From Okeania sp. SIO2C9 (GTDB lineage: Bacteria > Cyanobacteriota > Cyanobacteriia > Cyanobacteriales > Microcoleaceae), in contig NZ_JAAHGO010000015.1 of assembly GCF_010672455.1 (NCBI RefSeq), forward strand, positions 118,989-182,988: a stretch of DNA of 64,000 nt. The letters are read 5' to 3'. The notes beneath the pieces were generated by a model, which worked only from the letters and a program-made list of their open reading frames with translations, was not told the origin of the DNA and made no database searches. The translations under genes were made by a program, and so were the position numbers. Shown one piece after another: positions 58,645-64,000 of the stretch (position 1 is its first letter; the number at the start of each line of letters is the position of its first letter).

Positions 58645-59508
58645 ATGACAGATCGAATTAACGATATATTTATACAAGCACGTCAAGGAAGTGTGGCAGC
58701 TATTATTCAAGTTCTTAATCAACAGCTTGCTACATTAGATGTAAGAATTAGAGCTATATTTTCTGATGGTGTTTTACAACTTTTATGTGAAGCACCCCAG
58801 ATTGAACAATTGGAACAGTCTAACCTTGTACAGCAAGTTAAGCATATTCTCGAAGACATCTCACCTCGTAATATCCGAAAAGTAAATATTAATAGTAGAA
58901 TTGTCCAAGAACAGCAATTACTATGGCTGGATGAAATTACTAAAGACCCAAAAGATAAGTTGCTCTGGTCTCAACAAATTACTTTGGCTAGGCCCAATAT
59001 TGTTAAACAAATAGCACGTCATTTTCAGACAAGTAAGCCTAAACCAACCCCCATATATCTATCTAAAAGTGTCGATCGCGCTCAAATGCAAAAGCAAAAT
59101 CAATTCCAACTGGGCATGATGGGTGGTTTTTTTCTAAGTCTTTTAATGCTAGTTTTGGGCATCCAAGTTAATAAATGGCTAAACTTTTCTAGGTTAGATA
59201 GAATATCAACTACAGAAAATACAACCTTACAGTCTTCCGACCCCACTATTAAAAATTCAGAGGATACTATAGCTGAGTCGAAAGAAGCTTTTGCTCAAGC
59301 GGTGCGACTTGCTCAAGAAGCTGCTGCTGATGGTAAAGTAGCTCAGTCTCAGGAGGAGTGGATAGCGATCGCCTCCAAATGGCAACAGGCATCACAACTA
59401 ATGGCCTCTGTTTCTCCAAATTACTCACGCTATGATGTGGCAGTCAATAGGGCTGAACTTTATCAAAAATACAGCGATATAGCTAAACAAGAAGCGAACA
59501 AAATATAA
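58645..59508 (+). CDS. Unknown membrane protein, 287 residues
   Basis: I do not recognise a named family. Residues 1-130 form a soluble alpha/beta domain with two similar halves (ARQGSVAAIIQVLNQQLATL, LVQQVKHILEDISPRNIRKV). Residues 155-177 form one membrane helix (LGMMGGFFLSLLMLVLGIQV). The rest is a helical tail (SKEAFAQAVRLAQEAAADGK, EEWIAIASKWQQASQLMASV) with TPR-like character. Similar domain plans occur in cyanobacterial proteins of unknown role. No operon partner. Confidence 0.65.
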   Translation: MTDRINDIFIQARQGSVAAIIQVLNQQLATLDVRIRAIFSDGVLQLLCEAPQIEQLEQSNLVQQVKHILEDISPRNIRKVNINSRIVQEQQLLWLDEITKDPKDKLLWSQQITLARPNIVKQIARHFQTSKPKPTPIYLSKSVDRAQMQKQNQFQLGMMGGFFLSLLMLVLGIQVNKWLNFSRLDRISTTENTTLQSSDPTIKNSEDTIAESKEAFAQAVRLAQEAAADGKVAQSQEEWIAIASKWQQASQLMASVSPNYSRYDVAVNRAELYQKYSDIAKQEANKI

Positions 59509-59579
59509 GAAATTATCTATTTATTTCTGTATCATTTGTATCATTTTTTTACCAAATTCAAAAAATTACTCGACATCTC

Positions 59580-59693
59580 ATAGTGGAAGCAAGAAAGAAG
59601 AAAGAAGAAAGAAGAAGGCAGAAGGAAAAATATTGCGTTGTCTGAGTTTTAAGCTTTTGATATGTCCGCGCCCTTTCCTTCAACTGCTATATC
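59580..59693. mobile_element. MITE, family E, inverted copy
   Basis: CATAGTGGAAGCAAGAAAGAAG ... TTGCGTTGTCTGAGTTTTAA ... GTCCGCGCCCTTTCCTTCAACTGCTATA. The purine tract is a run of GAAGAAA heptamers. It is nearly identical to the copy at 31437 in its right half. Confidence 0.6.
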
Positions 59694-59806
59694 TCTTAAC
59701 TCCTGACTCCTGACTTCGGACTCCTCTCTATCTAGATGAAATTGGTCTTAATTTACCCATCTTCCGGAATTTTCGTTTCCCAGTTACCAGATAGCTTCCG
59801 TTGAAA

Positions 59807-61301
59807 GTCCCCGTGTTTTAACTGGGGGATGAAAACGAGCCAGTCGTTTAGACTAGACAACTTTAATTGTCCTGTGCTATTGTAATGGACAATCAGTTTT
59901 CCAACGCCTTTTTAAATGTACTGTTGTCAACAAGTTTTAGTAGGTAAAAATCCTGAGTTAATTGCAACTTTAACATTCTTATGTAAACAGTCTCACAAGC
60001 TAACTAACATGGGAATATATTATGCTCGGCAATTATATTTTAAGTCGAGAAAAGGTATTGGTAAGTTTGACTTAGAAAAGGTCTACAAAAACAACAATCA
60101 CTATAAAGTTTTACATTCTCAAGCAGCACAACAAGTATTGAGGACTGTAGCTGAATCATTTAGGTCTTATTATGGTCTTATTATTGCCTATAGTTCAGGT
60201 AAAATAACAAACAGACCCAGAATACCTAACTATAGAAAGAAAGGAAAAGGAGGATTATCTACAGTTAGTTATCCGGCTCAAGCATTAAAGCTTAAAGGTA
60301 ATCAAATTAGAGTACCACTAGGTAATACCTGTAAACGCTGGTTTGGCACTGATAGTTTTTATATCCCCATGGCTAGCAACCTCAATTTTTCTGCTCTCAA
60401 GGAACTGATAATTCTACCAATAAATAGATGTTTTTACTATGAATTTGTCTATCAAAAAGAATTAGTTAAGCCTCAATTAAATCAAGAAAATGTATTGGGA
60501 ATAGACCACGGTGTCAATAATTGGTTGACCTGTTTATCTAATGTAGGTACTAGCGCGGGTTGTAGATGGTAAACATCTCAAATCAATGAATCGTTGGTAC
60601 AACAAACAAGTATCAACCATTAAAGAAAATCAACCTCAAGAATTTTGGTCAAATAAACTAGCTGCCATGACAGAAAAGCGTAACCGCAAAATCCGATTTG
60701 GGTATTAATAAAGCAGCCAGGATAGTAATTAATCATTGCGCACAAAAATCATATTGGTACAATTGTTTTTGGTTGGAATCAAGGTCAGAAAAATCAAATA
60801 GAATTAGGAAAGAAAAGTAATTCATAATTTGTACCAATTCCGACAGCTAGACTCAAAGAAAGAATAGCTCAATTATGTTCTGAATATGGAATAATATTTA
60901 TAGAAACAACAAGAGAGTTATACAAGTATTGCTTCATTTTTAGATGGTGATAATCTGCCTATTTATGGTGAAAAACCCAATGATCGGAAACCATCAGGAA
61001 AAAGAATAAAGCGATGCAGCGCCGCCAAAGGGGGTTTCCCCCATGAGCGACTGCATCAAGACAGCGTGGTTTATATAAAAGTTGTAATAATTGGTTAATT
61101 AATGCAGACTGTAATGGGGCTGCAAATATTATCAGAAAAGTAAGCAGAAGGTTAGGTTTAGACTACCGCCGACTGTGTAGGGGCACTTTGACTTGTCCCC
61201 AAAGAATATATCTTTGGTCAGAATCATGAGAAACGAAGCAATCAGGATTTATCCTGTTGCGTAGTATCAACTTAGAATCCTCTTGGCTTCAGTCAGGGGA
61301 G
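59807..61301 (+). mobile_element. IS200/IS605-like element, tnpB only, decayed
   Basis: The left hairpin GTCCCCGTGTTTTAACTGGGGGAT is at 59807-59831 and the right hairpin CCTCTTGGCTTCAGTCAGGGGAG at 61279-61301, as at the ends of IS605-type elements that are cut as single strands. Between them is only a broken tnpB; there is no Y1 TnpA. The right end stops 46 bp before the ABC1 kinase gene. Confidence 0.7.
59916..61229 (+). pseudogene. Decayed TnpB with NESYTSK motif
   Basis: An open frame from 59916 to 60572 carries the N-terminal half (LTNMGIYYARQLYFKSRKGI, VLGIDHGVNNWLTCLSNVGT with RuvC-I Asp). Then a frameshift near 60555 leads to VVDGKHLKSMNRWYNKQVST, IGTIVFGWNQGQKNQIELGK (RuvC-II with Gly where Glu is usual), PTARLKERIAQLCSEYGI, a damaged ETNESYTSKASFLDGD-like stretch, and NADCNGAANIIRK (RuvC-III Asp). 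A 50-bp palindromic repeat (61012-61062, with GGGGGTTTCCCCC) splits the C-terminal part. The end RIYLWSES-stop is at 61229. It is dead, but the family has the relocated-glutamate pattern. Confidence 0.8.
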
Positions 61302-61347
61302 TAGTCAAAATCAATGGACGGTGGATAGATTTACATAACTTTATAGT

Positions 61348-63027
61348 ATGCTCACTCAAGATGCTTCTAAGTCCCTTCGTTGGCAACGCACTCAATATTC
61401 TCCTCTCACCAGAAAAATAGATGTTTTTAGTGCCTTCGGAAAATTTTTTTTCTTTTTATGGTGGGATAATTTATTTCAAAATAAGTCTGCCTCTGTGAGA
61501 AAGCTTCGTGCTCAGTGGTTGGTCAAAACTATGCTAGATTTAGGCCCAACTTTTATCAAAATAGGTCAGTCTTTATCCACGCGGGCTGACATATTACCAA
61601 AAGAATATGTGGAGGAGTTAGGAAAATTACAAGATCAAGTCCCTTCTTTTGAAACGACCGAAGCGATCGCTATTATTGAGTCTGAACTTGGCAACTCTCT
61701 TTATTCTCTCTATCGAGATTTTCAAGAACGTCCCATTGCTGCAGCTAGTCTTGGACAAGTACATAAAGCAAAGTTACAAACGGGTGAGGAAGTTGTAGTT
61801 AAGGTACAGCGCCCTGGATTAAAATCTTTATTTGATTTGGACGTAAAGGTGGTCAAAAATGTTATCCGTTTTTGTCAAAAGTATTTTGCCTGGGCTAAGA
61901 AGTATGAATTAGATGCTATTTATTATGATTTTTTTAAAATTCTCTATCAAGAAATTGATTATGTGAATGAGGGTAAAAATGCTGACCGTTTTCGGGAAAA
62001 TTTTAAAGATTATTCGGAAATAATTGTACCTCTTGTTTATTGGAATTATACTACGGAAAAAGTTATTACTCTTGAGTATTTACCGGGAATCAAAATTAAC
62101 GACAAAGTACGACTAGAAGCTTGTAATATTAATCCAAAAGGGATTAATCAAATAGGAGTTTGTTGTTATTTAAAGCAATTATTATTAGATGGGTTTTTTC
62201 AAGCAGACCCTCATCCAGGAAATTTAGCTGTTAGTTTAGATGGTGGTGTGATTTTTTATGATTTTGGCATGATGGCTGAGGTAAGGTCTTTGACGAAAGA
62301 CCAGATGATTAAAACGTTTTTTGCTATTCTTAGAAAAGATGTTGACCAGGTGCTTAATACTTTGATTACTATTGGTTTAATTGAACCAATGCCGGATATT
62401 ATGCCTGTAAAAAGATTAGTGAATTTTCTATTGGAAAATTTTACAGATAAACCTGTCGATTTTTATAATTTTGATGAAATTAAGGAAGAACTTTATGTTT
62501 TGTTTGAGCAGCAACCATTTAGATTACCTTCCCAAATGATTTTTATTCTGAAGTCTATATCTACTTTAGATGGTATTGCTAGGGAACTCGATCCTGACTA
62601 TAGTTTGGTTACTTGCGCTCAACCTTTTGTCAAAAGTATTACTGTTGCTCAAGGTAGAGGTAGAGTTGTAGGAGAATTGGCAAAACAAACAAGAGATTTT
62701 ATTAAGTATAAGTTACAGCAGCCTAGTAAAAGTGAAGTTTTAATCCGTCAATTAGAAACGAAAATTGAAGATGGGGAAATTCAATTTCGAGTTCGGTCTA
62801 TTGAAAATGATCGATTATTAAAACGAATTAATTTAGCTTTAAAAATTTTGATTTATACTTGTTTTTCTGGTTTTACTTTCCTCTCAGCTTCAGTTTTATT
62901 TGTAGGAGGATTTATTAAGGCAGCAATAGTAGTTTGTATATTGTCAGGATTAGGATTTATCTTAGTTTTAAAGTCAGGATTTCAGTTATCTTTCAGAGAA
63001 AAATTAGACAAAATGCCAGATAAGTGA
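61348..63027 (+). CDS. ABC1/AarF/UbiB-family atypical kinase
   Basis: 559 residues. The ABC1 core has the KxGQ motif FIKIGQSLSTRADILPKEYV, the alanine-rich loop PIAAASLGQVHKAKL, VVVKVQRPGL (ATP-binding Lys), QADPHPGNLAV and VIFYDFGMMAEV. Two C-terminal membrane helices (~500-540) anchor it. In cyanobacteria and plastids these proteins support quinone, tocopherol and carotenoid metabolism. There are several paralogues per genome and the substrate cannot be assigned here. The start ATG 61348 lies 46 bp after the right hairpin of the decayed IS605-type element, so the promoter is within or right next to transposon DNA. Confidence 0.92.
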   Translation: MLTQDASKSLRWQRTQYSPLTRKIDVFSAFGKFFFFLWWDNLFQNKSASVRKLRAQWLVKTMLDLGPTFIKIGQSLSTRADILPKEYVEELGKLQDQVPSFETTEAIAIIESELGNSLYSLYRDFQERPIAAASLGQVHKAKLQTGEEVVVKVQRPGLKSLFDLDVKVVKNVIRFCQKYFAWAKKYELDAIYYDFFKILYQEIDYVNEGKNADRFRENFKDYSEIIVPLVYWNYTTEKVITLEYLPGIKINDKVRLEACNINPKGINQIGVCCYLKQLLLDGFFQADPHPGNLAVSLDGGVIFYDFGMMAEVRSLTKDQMIKTFFAILRKDVDQVLNTLITIGLIEPMPDIMPVKRLVNFLLENFTDKPVDFYNFDEIKEELYVLFEQQPFRLPSQMIFILKSISTLDGIARELDPDYSLVTCAQPFVKSITVAQGRGRVVGELAKQTRDFIKYKLQQPSKSEVLIRQLETKIEDGEIQFRVRSIENDRLLKRINLALKILIYTCFSGFTFLSASVLFVGGFIKAAIVVCILSGLGFILVLKSGFQLSFREKLDKMPDK

Positions 63028-63193
63028 ATCTTTATATATCTGAATTTTGTGCAGATAAAATAGTTAGCATTCAACGGTCAATTAAATACTTCGACAGAAC
63101 TAATTTAATATTTTGAGGAGGTAGGCAAGAGGTAATCATTTTTATAGTTTATTCGCAAATACACAAATAATTTTGTCTACCTAATTATTCGCT
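63028..63193. other. Spacer between ABC1 kinase and the 69-bp array
   Basis: AT-rich, with no gene and no clear terminator. Confidence 0.4.
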
Positions 63194-64000
63194 CAGAGAT
63201 ATTTGACTTTCTATTTTCAGTACTGAGTCCATAATTAATTCTGAGAAAATTAACTAAGACGTTATAGATATTTGACTTTCTATTTTCAGTACTGAGTCCA
63301 TAATTAATTCTGAGAAAATTAACTAAGACGTTATAGATATTTGACTTTCTATTTTCAGTACTGAGTCCATAATTAATTCTGAGAAAATTAACTAAGACGT
63401 TATAGATATTTGACTTTCTATTTTCAGTACTGAGTCCATAATTAATTCTGAGAAAATTAACTAAGACGTTATAGATATTTGACTTTCTATTTTCAGTACT
63501 GAGTCCATGATTAATTCTGAGCAAATTAACTCAGACATTATAGATATTTGACTTTCTATTGTGATGAGTGAGTCCATGATTAATTCTGAGGAAATTAACT
63601 AAGACGTTATAGATATTTGACTTTCTATTTTCAGTACTGAGTCCATAATTAATTCTCAGTAAATTAACAGGACCTACCCATGCAACTCCCTTAAAAACTC
63701 CATATGTAGGAGTGAATGTCATTTTCCCTCACTCGATAAGCGTGTCCGTGCGTAAGTCCTGATTAACTAAGACGTTATAGATATTTGACTTTTCTATTTT
63801 CAGTACTGAGTCCATAATTAATTCTGAGTAAATTAACTAAGACGTTATAGATATTTGACTTTCTATTGTGATGAGTGAGTCTCTGATTAATTCTGAGCAA
63901 ATTAACTAAGACGTTATAGATATTTGACTTTCTATTTTCAGTACTGAGTCCATAATTAATTCTGAGAAAATTAACTAAGACGTTATAGATATTTGACTTT
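63194..64000. repeat. 69-bp tandem array, runs off the window
   Basis: GACGTTATAGATATTTGAC (or GACATTATAG) recurs at 63258, 63327, 63396, 63465, 63534, 63603, 63771, 63841, 63910 and 63979, after a truncated first unit at 63194. The period is exactly 69 bp except at one T insertion (63791 region) and the 99-bp gap caused by the insert at 63669. Some units have GTGATGAGTGAGTC in place of TTTCAGTACTGAGTC. On the minus strand one frame stays open because 69 is a multiple of three (23 residues per unit, LRINYGLSTENRKSNIYNV), but no start signal supports a gene. Confidence 0.95.
63669..63760. mobile_element. 92-bp insertion in the 69-bp array
   Basis: AGGACCTACCCATGCAAC ... CCGTGCGTAAGTCCT has inverted ends (AGGACxTACxCA). 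It interrupts a 69-bp unit and is flanked by TTAAC on the left and GATTAAC on the right, which suggests a target duplication of 5-7 bp. Confidence 0.75.

Noticed and set aside
63177..63722. Repetitive protein of 23-residue units on the minus strand
   Set aside because: The frame is open only because the 69-bp unit is divisible by three; there is no ribosome-binding site, the frame is broken by the MITE insert, and the units match as DNA, not as protein.

Overview
The window looks like chromosome of a filamentous, probably marine cyanobacterium of the Trichodesmium/Okeania type. This is an inference. It rests on a psbI gene, cyanobacterial families (cyAbrB-like regulator, DUF3769-like outer-membrane protein, kinase-ATPase-histidine kinase giants, ABC1 kinase), scattered GCGATCGC (HIP1) octamers, AT-rich sequence, long intergenic spaces full of small repeats, and a group II intron. 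By my own addition of gene lengths, only about 55-60 percent of the 64 kb is coding. No tRNA, rRNA or CRISPR array was seen.

Layout. 0.6-1.5 kb: a MauE/DoxX-like membrane protein fused to a thioredoxin-like domain. 1.6-2.7 kb: a dead tnpB. 3.4-11.6 kb (minus strand): a signalling operon with a 1998-residue Ser/Thr kinase-ATPase-histidine kinase, a lone receiver and a receiver-PAS-nucleotide cyclase. 12.6-14.8 kb: an orphan C39-peptidase ABC exporter whose annotated start lies in a MITE. 15.7-18.2 kb: a hybrid histidine kinase whose C-terminus reads into a microsatellite. 19.3-25.7 kb: housekeeping genes (peroxiredoxin Q, ribosome hibernation factor, lipB, ssb, and a nucleotidyltransferase/phosphomannomutase fusion). 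27-33 kb: a small membrane protein, a methyltransferase, an M50-CBS protease and a HAMP protein.

34-43.1 kb: a GH38 alpha-mannosidase stands between two tandem-repeat arrays. One has a 148-bp unit with a 295-bp higher-order repeat. The other has a unit of about 200 bp and is split by a group II intron with a frameshifted RT-maturase-HNH gene. 43.4-49.6 kb: an unknown protein, psbI, the DUF3769-like protein and argC. 49.9-51.2 kb: a hemB pseudogene with two stops, a deletion and a clean 384-bp insertion. 52.4-55.6 kb: a cyAbrB regulator, an IS607-type element (stop-interrupted tnpA, intact tnpB) and an IS5-like remnant. 56.4-63 kb: a TerB-like protein, leuD, an unknown membrane protein, a decayed IS605-type tnpB and an ABC1 kinase. 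The window ends inside a 69-bp tandem array.

At least eight families of short inverted-repeat elements, most with TATA or TAGGG ends that suggest TA target duplication, fill the spaces. Some are nested in each other, in hemB, next to start codons or inside tandem arrays. The most interesting items are the tnpB whose canonical RuvC-II glutamate position is a proline with a glutamate 51 residues later, the two tandem arrays around the mannosidase, the interrupted hemB, and genes whose ends are made of repeat DNA.
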